NCBI GenBank assembly: GCA_030386875.1
Contig: CM059557.1
Coordinates: 57,428,514-57,492,513 of the forward strand
DNA length: 64,000 nucleotides
DNA from: Morinoia aosen
Lineage: Eukaryota > Arthropoda > Malacostraca > Amphipoda > Talitridae
Reading direction: 5' to 3'
The notes under the pieces were generated by a model. That model did not search any database and had not been told where the DNA came from. It saw only the letters and a program-made list of their open reading frames with translations. How positions within the stretch are numbered: position 1 is the stretch's first letter; each line of letters opens with the position of its first letter. Of this stretch, positions 11,086 through 22,852 are shown in pieces. Made by a program: the position numbers and the translations under genes.

Positions 11086-14000
11086 ACCACCACATAGGCC
11101 AGCTGCTCCCTCATGCCGCAACACGCAGGTATGTGGGAGCATCACTTGGAGTAAAATAGATATTTGTTAACTCCATTGTAATATATCCCGCATAGGATTT
11201 CTTTTCTTTAAACGCTGTTCAAAAGTGCGAATAGGATTTCGCGATGTTGATTAAATACTGAAAAGTAATCAAGCCTCTGGTTCATCAAAATTATAGCACC
11301 TACGAATATGCTATCCCGACAGAGAACGGAAACTCATGATCGATCCTAAGCACCCCGAAAAGCATCAACACTTCAACAAACCGCTCAGTCTCGCAAAGAT
11401 TCTCGATGGTAATTATTCATGACGAGCCACTCATATTTGCATGAAGGCTGGTGACGGAATTAGGCACATGATTGACCAAAGAAGCCCACACGCGCGCGTC
11501 GAGCGGTCAATAATTTGGAGACGGGTACGTGAGATCGATTGCCGGCAGATCGATGAGTTGGGTGCTGCGAGGCACCTGGACGTCGACGGCCGGCACCGAC
11601 ACTGCGCCTAATGAAGAGATAAGCTGACAGATGCTGCGGGGACGGGAGAGCGAGGTGGCGGCGAGGAAGGTGAGCTCAGACATCTAAGAAATGACGACTC
11701 GTTTGCGGAAAAGAAGGATGTGTAAGAATAATGGGGAATGAGAGGTCGCTGAGGGAAAACGATTGAGACGCGCAAAAAGCGGTAAAATCGATTGAATGTG
11801 AAAAGAACTTGCAGACATAATGTGCAAATATTGGAAAAAGCACATGGCAATTTTAGTAATTTTGCCAAATTTCTTGAAACACGAATAACAAAATATCATA
11901 CTACATGCTATGGCGAAACAGACTTATGGGACGTTATGGACGACACAAGAATTTGGAAGATAAAAAAGAAACCAAGCACGTGGGTACTATACAAAACTGA
12001 GTAAGTTTATTATCCGGAATTTGATGAACGTAAAGTGCCGACACTATAAAGAGGGAAATTTTTTTATGAACCAAGATCAGTAGTCGAGAGGACTACTTAA
12101 TGCGTAAAACGTTAATAAACCATGTAATTTAGCGACCGTAATGTTACTGCGTATTCATTAGAGTCGAAAGTCAGTCGTGAAACTTCCATCACAAATTAAA
12201 CCTATTTTTTAATAAAATAAAATTGGTACACTCAATCAACAATATTAATTCTCTAACCCTGAAATTTTCAGTCTACAAGCTGCGATCAGGTAAGGCAGGG
12301 AATGTCCCTTAATCTTTATATGCAGCTTTTAGTTCACAGATGCACGGTATATCATCTAGGACACAAAATAATAACGCACGAATAATTAATGATGAAAATT
12401 TCGAGGATTTTTAAACTCTAGTTGCGTGACGAAGTATGTAAGGTGTGAAATCACTAGCCAGAGTTTGGTCACATTTTTTGGAAGCGAAAATCGAAAAAAG
12501 AGTTCACGTTTTTCGTCAGATTTTGAAGAAATGAACACATCTCTTGAATACAGATTAAGGCGACAAATCCGTGTGACATAGTCTGGTTCCTGCTTGAATC
12601 CATAGACATTATTTCGTCAATAAATACTTCATTTAACTTCATTTATGCTGTTATTTCTAATGACACCTGCTACAAATAAATTTTCAAGCTGCTTAGTGGA
12701 AGTGATTGGCTGAGTTTTAGGATTAGACTGCGTTGAGCGATCGATGGCATCCTGATCAGGGCTTGTGAGGATAGCTCAGATATGGACAAACAAGCCTAGG
12801 ATATAACAAGAGCTATGCGATAGTTCTTTGTCTGCTGCATGAGAGAGAGCAGGTGACCTGGTAGCCAGACACCAGCTGGGATGATCATCAGGCTTCATGG
12901 TCAGTGAGTGGATACGAGCTGCTGTTGCTCTGTCCACCTTTGTTAGGCTATTTAATGCAATGTCACACACTGTAGAATTGGCAGTAGAATAATTCGTAGA
13001 ATTGACACGTCTTCGCTGCTCCTCCAGATTCAGTTGACATATTGACTCTATCTGCTCTGACAACTGCGGGTATTTAAAGTACAGTATATTATGAATTTTT
13101 CCAGGACAAAAGTTCAAGATACTTGTTGAGGGCAGTTCCACCAAAGCAATTGCTGCCTACCTCCTAAACTAGGCGTCTGTTACCGCTTTATAATGTAAAC
13201 GCTGGATCTTCAAGCTATAATTAAAACCCTTATGCTAAAAGAAAGCTCGCACACTTGAAAGAACTTTACCTACAGCACACAAGCTTATTTTACAGCTTTG
13301 TCACCGAAGAATTTGTTTTCGCCCCTCTTTTTGATTGAGCCGCATTCCTGCGTGCCATGTGAGTCCAGCAAATTGTCGGCACTGCTGTAATTGCAGTGCG
13401 GTCGCGTGCTGGGGACACGGCGAACCTCTCCCTCCGCTGAAGGAAATACCAGCGTAATGGCGGCGTCGCTATACGTGACACCAACAGCTGGTCCGCACGT
13501 GCTCCGCTCTGCACGACATCGTACAATTCCGCGTGCTGATGTGTGCCCCCTGCGCGCAGGCTTCGTAGACGCTCGTGTCAACTAGATGCAAATTTACAGG
13601 CACCGCTGCAGTTGTCGCGGTTGGTGGCTTCTCGACTGGGCTTGCTTTTTTTTCATGAGTTCACCCGAGCACCATACGTCCTTTGAAGTTTTTGGTACGA
13701 GGTGGTGAGGTAAATTGCTAAGCTGATATTTTCTTGCTCATTAAAAGCACCAATCGACACAATTTAATATGGTAAAGGAAACCAATCAGCCATAAGCATT
13801 TTAAAATATGAATCTGCTCAAATTATCCACGAATGGCAGCAAATTAACTCAGTGTCGGTCAGTTTCATTCACTTTAGAAATTCAGTGAACGCAAGAGAGT
13901 GCATTTATACTGACGGGGCCTGATAATTAAGGGTGCGTCAATGAAATTTAATTTCATCTTCCACCTCAGCTTTCATGCAAGTGTTTTTGAGTTTTTAAAT

Positions 14001-16728
14001 TTTCCAATTAGTCCTGAAAGTCCTCGATTAATTTCGTAAAAAATTTTTGTTATACTACGGGCTTCCATGGGATGATTTCCCTATCTGACACATTTTTAAG
14101 TGATAACCGCATCTAAAAATATATAAATCGACGTGCATCAGCATACCAAATAAAGAATTTATCAATAGTTTCAACGAAGTGAGAACCAATTCTTCTTTTA
14201 ATTCACAATTGACATCATAGAAACCTATTCACTAAGAAACACGCTTTCACGTCACATTTACAAAAACACAAATTGAACCCAAGTGCCAGCCTCATTTTCA
14301 CAAATGCCTAATTTCATGGCGCTAGATAAAAGCTCGCCAGAACATGACAACGCGCAGGCCCTCGCGCTGAGCCGAGGGCGCGTTGACGCAGCCGGCGCGT
14401 GGGAACAGCAAACACGGGCGGCTGATGCACGTGGAAAGCCTTTCATCAAAATTGCCTAGGACGAGAGCGGCTAAACTCTCCAAAAATGGCTTTCGAAGCT
14501 CCAGCGACGGTAATGGATGCACGTTTTTGAATGCGTGTTGTTCTTACAGTCGAGTTATTTGTTTGTTGGTGCGTCCCCCCGCGCGAGACAGGGCACGCTG
14601 GCAGCAGCGACTATAGTTCAAAGCCTCGTGCATTGCTTTAATTAATTAAGTTAAGAGCACTTAGCAAGCTCCAAATAAAATTAAAGAGTCTAACGAGTAA
14701 CAGCAGTAAATTGGACTACGATTAACATGTTCAGATGCAAATTCTTACTTTAAATAAAGTAAAATCATTCGTTAGGGTATTCATTCGTGAGGACTATATA
14801 TCAAGCCAGTAAGAAACGAATAACGGTAAATAATTCACATGAGCATAGTGAGTTAGCACCCCCTTAGCAAACGATCCAACCCTCAACTGTGCGTGAGAAA
14901 GCGAGGGGAATGGAACCGATAAACATGAGCTTGTTGTAGATTTTTCGTTGGAATGACTAGCTGAACTACAACTTCGACCTTTGAAGATATTTTTGAACAG
15001 ATGCCCAAAAATTTTCTCTCTGTATTGTACTACAAAAAAATTGCTGAGCAATATACTAACAACTTGCACACCAGTGTCATGCATTTGCTTAACTCACATT
15101 TTCATTGCTACTATTTACCTTTCGTGTGTTGTGGTAGAGCATAGAAATATTTCTCACATAAAAACGTTCCGTTCCGAGCATTGAGACCTCGCCTTTAACA
15201 CCAATGAAGAAACAAGCAATGTGCGGTACACGCATGCAACTGCTCGGGAACATTTTAATTACAAGCTTGACGTACCAAAACGGTAATAAGTCTCATTCTC
15301 TGCGCGAGCTGTGAGAGTATGATGCCGTTTAGGCCGCGCTGATCACGAAAGCCTATACAAGCGCATCAGGAGATCGCCGCCCGTCCATATTGCGCGTCTA
15401 TCTGGCGTCTCATCAGCGCGAGACAGCAGCGTGTTGACACAGCCGCGTTATCGCCGCTGCGCTGAAACAGTAATGGATACCCCGCTCAATACATGGATTT
15501 TTGATAAGCTTCTCTCGCCATGCACTTTGACCCCAGCGAACACAGAATATTAGCGACCGCATAAAGCACGCGGGACACTCTAGGACTTTCGGATGCAAAG
15601 CCCTCTTGTGGAAATGAAGCATGTAACTGCATCTGATAGGAACCGAAGGGATTTTATTGAGGTTTGGAAACGCAGTCGCAGAACCGTTGTGGTCGTAATG
15701 AAAGGTCTAACCGTATTCGTCGGACCGTCGTGATCGTTACCGCCTTCATTATGGCGGTGCTTGATTATAAGTTAACTAAGAGATATTGATTTTAAAAAAC
15801 CTTGCCTCAAATATTGATTGAGTAAAGTTGAATCATGATTGCTTGATATGCACACGCGAGCTTTTCACTTCAGCTGTGATCAACATTTTCTGTAATGGTC
15901 GAAAAAGATTGCTATATTTTTAGAAGGACTTGCGATATCACCAAGAGATAGTGAAAAATGAACTCTGCGGCAACTATTACTTTACCAGGGGTGCTGTTTA
16001 ACGTTCGAAGTGAGAAGAACTGAAGGTTGATGAAAAACATTAATATTAATGTAGAATAAAGTAAGGTGCAAAAAAGCACCCTGGCAAAATACGACATTTT
16101 TCGTACCTCTTACTCGGACCTGGCACGGTTAATTACAAATGATGAAATTTTCCTGGATAAAATGGTAAAATAAAAAGAGACCAGCAGGCATATGAATGAG
16201 ACACTCGTCCGAATTCCTAATTAGCACGTGAAGGTTAGAAGACAAATACATAACGAATGAGAGAACTGTCAGCTGATGTTCAGGGATCATATACTTAGAG
16301 TTAATGAACAATGAAGTTACTCCTCATCAACAAATTAGATACCAAACACACACATTTTACGTTAAGTTGTCAGAACAACAATCCACATAACGAAGTTAAT
16401 GAAGCACTGAAGCCAAATCGCATTAGTGATGCGACAAAAGCTGCAGCCTCGTTCTTCCACAGATGATCACAAAACAAAGCAATGTCTTTCCAGTGAAGTC
16501 GGTGTCCAGGAATAGCACAACTGGTGTTTAATCTGCGTCACTGGACGAATTCCTGGGCTCGTGAATCACGCTACCCACCCACGCGTTGCATTACTCAGGC
16601 GAGTCAGGCGTAGCGGTGCGTGAGTCAATAGACGACCTCGTGATTCACGCGAGCTTCGTGAATGAAGTGAGTCACGGAGTCGCCAGAATACTTGGACGGA
16701 CACCCATTGATTGAAGCCAGGGGCCCTT
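11086..16728. other. intergenic, no gene recognised
   Basis: Unique sequence. GC-rich patches sit near 11560-11680, 13385-13570, 14330-14430 and 15290-15480. The 14.35 and 15.42 kb patches share a loosely similar string around gttgacgcagccg / gttgacacagccg. An inverted pair cgtgaatcacg (16562-16572) and cgtgattcacg (about 16650-16660) lies just before the G-rich array. The largest open frame (122 codons, minus strand, 12776-13144) has no recognisable domain. Confidence 0.5.
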
Positions 16729-18250
16729 GCTTGCTGCGGGTGTGTGGGGCTCCGTGTGCTGGGTGTGTGGGCCTCTGCCTGCTGGGTGTGTGGGGCTCCG
16801 TGTGATGGGTGTGTGGATCCTACATAATGGGTGTGTGGGCCTCTGCCTGCTGGGTGTGTGGGGCTCCGTGTGCTGGGTATGTGGGGCTCCGTGTGCTGGG
16901 TGTGTGGATCCTAAATAATGGGTGTGTGGGCCTCTGCCTGCTGGGTGTGTGGGGCTCCGTGGGCTGGGTGTGTGGGGCTCCGTGTGCTGGGTGTGTGGGG
17001 CTCCGTGTGCTGGGTGTGTGGGGCTTTGTGTGCTGAGTGTGTGGGCCTCTGCCTGCTGGGTGTGTGGGGCTTTGTGTGCTGGGTGTGTGGGCCTCTGCCT
17101 GCTGGGTGTGTGGGGCTTTGTGTGCTGGGTGTGTGGGCCTCTGCCTGCTGGGTGTGTGGGGCTTTGTGTGCTGGGTGTGTGGGCCTCTGCCTGCTGGGTG
17201 TGGGGGGCTTTGTGTGCTTGGTGTGTGGGCCTCTGCCTGCTGGGTGTGTGGGGCTCAGTGTGCTGGGTGTGTGGGGCTTTGTGTGCTGGGTGTGTGGGCC
17301 TCTGCCTGCTGGGTGTGTGGGGCTTTGTGTGCTGGGTGTGTGGGCCTCTGCCTGCTGGGTGTGTGGGGCTCCGTGTGCTGGGTGTGTGGAGCTTTGTGTG
17401 CTGGGTGTGTGGGCCTCTGCCTGCTGGGTGTGTGGGGCTTTGTGAGCTGGGTGTGTGGGCCTCTGCCTGCTGGGTGTGTGGGGCTCAGTGTGCTGGGTGT
17501 GTGGGGCTTTGTGCGCTGGGTGTGTGGGCCTCTGCCTGCTGGGTGTGTGGGGCTTTGTGTGCTGGGTGTGTGGGGCTAATAGTGCTGGGTGTGTGGGACT
17601 GCTATTGCTGGGTGTGTGGGGCTGCTGGTGCTGGGTGTGTGGGGCTGCTAGTGCTGGGTGTGTGGGGCTGCTAGTGCTGGGTGTGTGGGGCTACTAGTGC
17701 TGGGTGTGTGGGGCTACTAGTGCTGGGTGTGTGGGGCTGCTAGTGCTGGGTGTGTGGGGCTGCTAGTGCTGGGTGTGTGGGGCTGCTAGTGCTGGGTGTG
17801 TGGGGCTGCTAGTGCTGGGTGTGTGGGGCTACTAGTGCTGGGTGTGTGGGGCTGCTGGTGCTGGGTGTGTGGGGCTGCTAGTGCTGGGTGTGTGGGGCTG
17901 CTAGTGCTGGGTGTGTGGGGCTACTATAGTGCTGGGTGTGTGCGGCTACTAGTGCTGGGTGTGTGTGGCTGCTAGTGCTGGGTGTGTGGGGCTGCTAGTG
18001 CTGGGTGTGTGGGGCTGCTAGTGCTGGGTGTGTGGGGCTGCTAGTGCTGGGTGTGTGGGGCTGCTAGTGCTGGGTGTGTGGGGCTACTATAGTGCTGGGT
18101 GTGTGCGGCTACTAGTGCTGGGTGTGTGTGGCTGCTAGTGCTGGGTGTGTGGGGCTACTAGTGCTGGGTGTGTGTGGCTGCTAGTGCTGGGTGTGTGGGG
18201 CTGCTAGTGCTGGGTGTGTGGGGCTGCTAGTGCTGGGTGTGTGGGTCCCA
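16729..18250. repeat. 23-bp G-rich minisatellite, about 66 copies, two domains
   Basis: The core unit is ctgggtgtgtggggct plus a 7-base variable tail. In the first domain (to about 17570) units alternate between gggcctctgcctg and ggggctttgtgtg or ggggctccgtgtg, giving a 46-base dimer. In the second domain (17570-18250) nearly all units end in gctgctagtg or gctactagtg. The plus strand carries GGG and GGGG runs in every unit. Frames of up to 250 codons, all cysteine-, tryptophan- and glycine-rich (CWVCGALCAGCVG), are read-through of the array. Confidence 0.97.
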
Positions 18251-18419
18251 CACCTTCTGGGGGCGGTAAATGTCGCTTGCGAGGTGTGACTTCGAACACA
18301 CGTGCTGTGTATTCATATTCATGTGCTTCTATATAGGTCAATTTGTCGAAAACGACCTGAAGTGGGGTTTAATAACACTTAAAATTAATATGACCACAAG
18401 AAACAGATTTACAAATTAG
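18251..18419. other. spacer after the 23-bp array
   Basis: Unique sequence with no gene. The 3' end of the transposon fragment that follows on the minus strand was looked for here and not found. Confidence 0.4.
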
Positions 18420-18640
18420 GTTAGTTGTTAGCAAATGATTTCAACAAGAAACCCATGTGTTGCGATGCAGGCGTTCAAACCCTGTGCAAAGATTGCCGGA
18501 CGCGATCGAAGACATCAGGAGTTTCACGAATCCTTGCGGTGGCTTCAGCAAAGCTAAATAAGGACTTCTTCGGAATTAATCAGTGTTTCGTATGCCAGAA
18601 TCTTCCAATGTCCTCTGTACAATAGTTGAAATCTAGATGT
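18420..18640 (-). pseudogene. C-terminal fragment of a DDE transposase
   Basis: Read on the minus strand, this gives the tail of an IS630-Tc1-mariner-like transposase of the kind common in arthropods. YETLINSEEVLI is followed, after a frameshift, by ATARIRETPDVFDRVRQS. A second shift then leads to RLNACIATHGFLVEI. The equivalent family motif is an arginine- and glutamine-rich helix, then C-I-x(3)-G-G-x-F-E. No catalytic domain remains. Its partner at 52083-52230 has the same RETPGVFDRVRQSLH motif. It lies between the 23-bp array and a matching terminal sequence at 18690-18801. Confidence 0.75.
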
Positions 18641-18689
18641 CTAATAACCGGAGGTCTATAGGTGGTTACGCAAAAGTTGTATTCCCTTG

Positions 18690-18801
18690 TAACTCTTTAA
18701 CGAAGCATTTTCTACCCTACGGTTATTGAGTAAAAAGTGTCTATTTTAACGGTCCAAAACTGATGTGAAAGTTTGTTCAACAAAGTGTCGGTCACCCTGT
18801 C
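18690..18801 (-). repeat. terminal sequence of the same DDE transposon family
   Basis: The plus strand reads cggttattgagtaaaaagtg and then aagtttgttcaac, cggtcaccctgt. The reverse complement of 51847-51935 gives the same series in the same order: cggttattgagtaaaaagtg, aagtttgttcaac, cgatcaccctgt. This is the 5' terminus of the element whose transposase tail lies at 18420-18640. Its outer edge is at about 18801. Confidence 0.75.
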
Positions 18802-18879
18802 TAAATACATATAAATGTACCCAAACTTCTGCGAGTGGGATGCAATCTGCAGAGTTTATTTCCTGCTCAGAGACTAGGG

Positions 18880-19258
18880 CAATCACCCTCGCTCTACCCT
18901 CAACTCTGAAACCCTACCCTCATCCTCCCTTCCCCTCACCCTCCCTCCCCTTCCTCACAATCACTCATCCCTCACCATCAATCCTCCCTCACCCTCACTC
19001 CTCCCATGCTCAACTCTCACCAGTACCCTCACTCCTCACTACATCCTTCTGTACTACATCATTCCTCACTACATCATTCACTCATTACTCGTCCATTGGC
19101 ACCATCTCCAGTTCTCCACCCTTACCTTCATATCACTTCTATCCTCACTTCTTCCTCACTCCCCCTCACTCTCCCTCCACCCTCACCTTACCCTCACCCT
19201 ACCCTCACCCCCTTCCCCCCTCACTCTCCCCCCCACCCCCTCACTCCCCAGCAGCCCT
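18880..19258. repeat. pyrimidine-rich tract (CCCTCA-like)
   Basis: About 380 bases of irregular CCCTCAC / CTCCCTCAC / CACTCCTC on the plus strand, densest after 19150. Proline- and serine-rich frames across it are compositional. It is not a regular telomere repeat. Confidence 0.85.
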
Positions 19259-19311
19259 CGTAATGCAGTAATAAGAGACACGGGCTCATCACAGGACGCC
19301 TTCGCTCAAAG

Positions 19312-19810
19312 GACGCGTTATTTAATACGGCCGTGTGTGTGTGTGTGTGTGCTTGTGTGCTTGTGTGTGTGCTTGTGTGTGTGCTTGTGTGTGTGTGAGT
19401 GTATCTGTATGGCGTTATTTAATCCGGCCGTATGTGTGCGTGTGTGCTTGTGTGTGTGAGTGTGTGCTTGTGTGTGTGTGTGTGAGTGTATGTGTGTGTG
19501 TATGGCGTTATTCAATGCGGCCGTGAGCGGGGATTTATTTAAACCGCAGTGAGTCTGTAGCATTATTTAATACGACCGTGTGAGGGGCATTATTTAGTGC
19601 CACCCTACCTCGCAACATCATTTACTACAGCCGAGTGTGTGTGGGTGTGTGTGTGTGTGGCGTAATTTGATACAGCCGCCTTGTGTGTGTGTGTCTATGT
19701 GTATATATGCGTACGAGCATGTGTATAGCGTAATTTAACACGGTCATGAGTGTGAGCCGTTATACAGTAAAGATGCGCGTATTGCGTTATGCTGTACGGC
19801 CATGTGGCGT
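19312..19810. repeat. degenerate repeat: conserved core plus TG microsatellites
   Basis: A core close to gcgttatttaatacggccg recurs at about 19314, 19412, 19504, 19562, 19585, 19612, 19660 and 19727, with a weaker copy near 19780. The spacing is 25-100 bases. Most copies are followed by a variable tgtgtg or cttgtgtg run. The cores diverge progressively to the right (atttaatccggccg, attcaatgcggccg, atttgatacagccg, atttaacacggtc). It looks like an old tandem array whose spacing was changed by TG slippage. Confidence 0.8.
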
Positions 19811-19907
19811 TCTCACGACCGGCGTGTCTCCAATTAATTCGAGTTAATTTGTTACGCTGTTCAATACACTCGTATGTGATGTAACAAATCGTTCGTATGT
19901 GTATTGA

Positions 19908-19939
19908 GTGTATTGATCACTCGTATGTGATCAATACAC
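19908..19939. other. perfect 13-bp hairpin
   Basis: gtgtattgatcac (19908-19920) and gtgatcaatacac (19927-19939) are exact reverse complements, with a six-base loop tcgtat. A partial version of the same sequence lies just upstream (caatacactcgtatgtgat, 19862-19880). Function unknown. Confidence 0.85.
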
Positions 19940-19943
19940 ATTT

Positions 19944-22254
19944 TTGCATCAGTTGATAGTAGTTAGTAGCAAAATGCAAGTAGTTTTGCATTTTGTTTTA
20001 GGTGCAACTAAGTTTTCTGTAGTGAAATTTTTATTTTTAAAATTTGAGGTTATTTTCTTGGACTTAACTAATGAGACTTCTATCTATGGCAATAAACACC
20101 TGCATCAAGACAAAATCCCTAAGCATTCTCCAGTCAAAGAATGGGAAACATTTTTTCGGGACACCCTGTACAATGGTATACATACATGCAATCACATTTT
20201 GTACAAAGGAATATTTTTGGAGCCTCAAGCACATGTCCGTACTTTTCTGTACAGATTCTGTGCGCCTTTCGAAAACTTGTACCAAGTTTAACGTTGATGA
20301 TATTTGAGCATATTTTTCTGTAATAACAGAATCAGCGTCCAGTCGACATTCTTAACATTGTTTTTATTACAATGTGTATCTTTGAGATAATATAGTCATA
20401 GTTCAGTCCTGAACGTAAAAAATTGCAAAGAGGTCGAATAAGTGCAAAATTCGATCAATGAATAAATAAATGAGTTCTTATCAATTAAAAGAATATGGTC
20501 TGCAGGTGATGCTACTGAAAAAAATTACACATATTCTATGAAGTTCCTAAGCCATGCCCAATCATTATTAAAATTCAAAACTCATACTTTGGATAGTCCA
20601 TTGACTGAAACGGAACTCGAGTTTGAAAATTTTCAGTTCCTCTGGCTGTGCAGGCGCCGACACTGAGCCCCCTATTTGGCTGGGACCTCAGCCCTACCGA
20701 GCGCGGAGGCCGTGAAATTCTCTACCAATCACGAGAAAAAATTGCATGTTCTTCTTTTGTGGTCGTGTTGATCAACGGAGCTGCCTGGAGCAAGAAAACC
20801 ACTCGCTTCTTGATCGCGTTGCCGATTCCATTTGGCAGGAATTCGTCGTGAGTTTCGTTCGATCACAATAACTGCAGACTCCGGCTGCTGCCAAATTGAC
20901 AGACACGATAGGGACGGGATTTGCTGGCAAGGGTCTAGAAATATTTCTCTGACATGGCAAGGGCCTAGAGATATCTTCCTTGACATGGCGGTTGCTTAGC
21001 AGTACTGATATTTGATGCGTCTGTGGTTGTCAGCGACGGATCGAAGAATGGAGATGTCGAAGTCATGAATTTTAAGTGAGAGATATGCGCGTCGTCGTGT
21101 GGCGGCAATATTCTAGGCATACTTCGCGTAATAAGTAGTAAAAATTATTCTTCATTTTCTATAAAATTCTTATTTTAGGTCATGTGAAAAGGTTCACGTT
21201 TTAGTGACTAAATTGTTTTCATTACTGACATACAGACTTCACAAAATGACCTCCTACATCTGAACGAAACCGAGCCAGAAAAACAGGACTTAGTACATAT
21301 TATTCTTAAAATGCGCCGAATTTGTGTATTTTTTGAGCCAAGTTATATTTTCGGTCTTTCCTATTTTTGGTATACGAGCTAGAGATATAGAAGATAAGCT
21401 GACTTCGGCTCCTCAGATCACCGTGAGGAATCGTTGTTCTCAAAACGGACACTAGAGAAGCTTCGGTTCGAAAACACCTAAAATTCTAAAAACATTCCGC
21501 AGGAAAATGGTCCAGCTTGAGATGTTCAGAACATTTCGAGAGTATAAATTGTTTCTCGAACACTCAGGGAAATACTTAGAGACAAAGCTTATCCATTTAT
21601 TCTATGTTTACATACCTTTTTCAGAAAAGGAATTAGGGTATATATATTGTATCGTTGTATCTGCAAAGATATCCTGAGCATACTCAAACTCTCGAAATAT
21701 TTACTTTAAAATGTTTCCCTACGCGTCCACTACGGCGTTTGCCAACTACAATAATAGGCGTCGAGTGAATTTAGAAACAATAAGCAGGTGAACATTTTAC
21801 TGTTGAGTGGTATAGCGTCTGTGAGTTATAGTCCAAAAGGCAACAAATTAAACCATTGCACAATGGCTTAGCGAGATGAAGCAATTTCTTTCCAGTAATT
21901 TTGAGAGATTGCATGGAAGGATGTTTGTCATACTTCACCTCTTGTGCAAGTCAACTCTCAAGTGCATAGACGCGCCATGCACCTATATCTGAGTTAATTT
22001 TCTCTTCTGATATTCCTCGTCCGTATTCTTTATTATTAAAATACTCAACCTAATTCATCAACTGCACAGTTTCAATAACACGTATTACTGTTGGAATGTT
22101 GTAAATGAAATAGGCAGATTTCTAGCAAATCTCACTTTTAGATAAAAAAGAAAGCTACCGTAATTAAAATTTTAATGATAAAAACAAACGTTTCGTATTG
22201 TAAAACATCCATTTTTATATTTCCAATAGGGCGATTCGTCGAGAATCTTACTCG
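19944..22254. other. intergenic, possible transposon end at 20158-20171
   Basis: No gene recognised. The string cgggacaccctgta near 20158-20171 resembles termini of arthropod DDE elements of the type seen elsewhere in this window, but I found no transposase next to it. A two-copy 31-base repeat, catggcaagggcctagagat and flanks, lies near 20921-20990. Confidence 0.45.
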
Positions 22255-22381
22255 TAGAATAAAAAGAAGAACCAGAGTAAAAACGAACATTAAATTTATT
22301 GCAAACGTTTTGGAATTAAAATTCGATCATCCGTGCTGAAACAGGAGAAAAATCAAAAGTTGTTTAAAAAATCTCAATAAC
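22255..22381 (-). repeat. left arm of Penelope-associated inverted repeat
   Basis: Its reverse complement matches 22853-22972 with scattered substitutions and short indels, from attgagattttt through to the shared tttattct end. Confidence 0.85.
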
Positions 22382-22384
22382 GAT

Positions 22385-22690
22385 ACTAAACCAATACCAG
22401 TTTGATACCAAACTCCAACAATTCATCAGACATAGCCAACAAGCGGGAATATCGCATAGAACCGGTCGTGCACTAACCCTTCCACCCCAATCAGCAATTA
22501 GAGATCACTGCGAGAATTCAAACCATTCATTCAAAAATACCAATTTTTCAATTTCATGCAAAGCTAATAGTGAGCATGACCATAGAATTTCAGAGTCCGT
22601 TTTCATATATACCCATAAACCTAACCTCAACAAAGACATTAGTGCCGCAAAGTTATCAATTGCCCCACCTATTGACGTAATTCTGTGTAT
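22385..22690 (+). pseudogene. Penelope-like GIY-YIG endonuclease tail, decayed
   Basis: The readable frame gives NQYQFDTKLQQFIRHSQQAG and then ISHRTGRALTLP, IRDHCENSNHSF, FSISCKANSEHD and SVFIYTHKPNLN. This follows the order of the C-terminus of the Penelope-like protein at 46079-47758 (SQYVGSTYRALFMKVAEHAG, SHRTGRPLGTP, IRQHCIGPCEQI, LESLYIHKLKPALN). The YVG of the nuclease motif has become YQF, and the conserved Glu before the Ser/Tyr-Ile-His segment is shifted in context. Reverse transcriptase is absent. The copy is old and truncated at its 5' side by the inverted arm. Confidence 0.75.
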
Positions 22691-22852
22691 GTGTGTGCGT
22701 GTCCGTATGCAGAGTGTGTGATTGCTAGTGTATCTGAATTAGCGTGTACATGTTTGATTGTGTGCATTAGGAGTATGCTATTGTTTGTGTATGAATGAAT
22801 GCAAATTAGGGTTCTTAGAAATTTGGAGAATTTTGCGGAATATTCATGTTTT

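Noticed and set aside
12776-13144. 122-codon minus-strand frame as a gene
   Set aside because: No domain, no conserved motif and no supporting context.
16727-17697. Cysteine- and glycine-rich frames up to 250 codons
   Set aside because: Read-through of the 23-bp array in several phases; nothing outside the repeat.
18765-19271. 168-codon proline-rich frame
   Set aside because: Made of a transposon terminus plus the pyrimidine-rich tract; the similar peptide at 51665-51919 arises from the shared terminal sequence.
20158-20171. Full DDE transposon at 19.9-20.3 kb
   Set aside because: Only a terminus-like cgggacaccctgta string; no transposase or opposite end was found.
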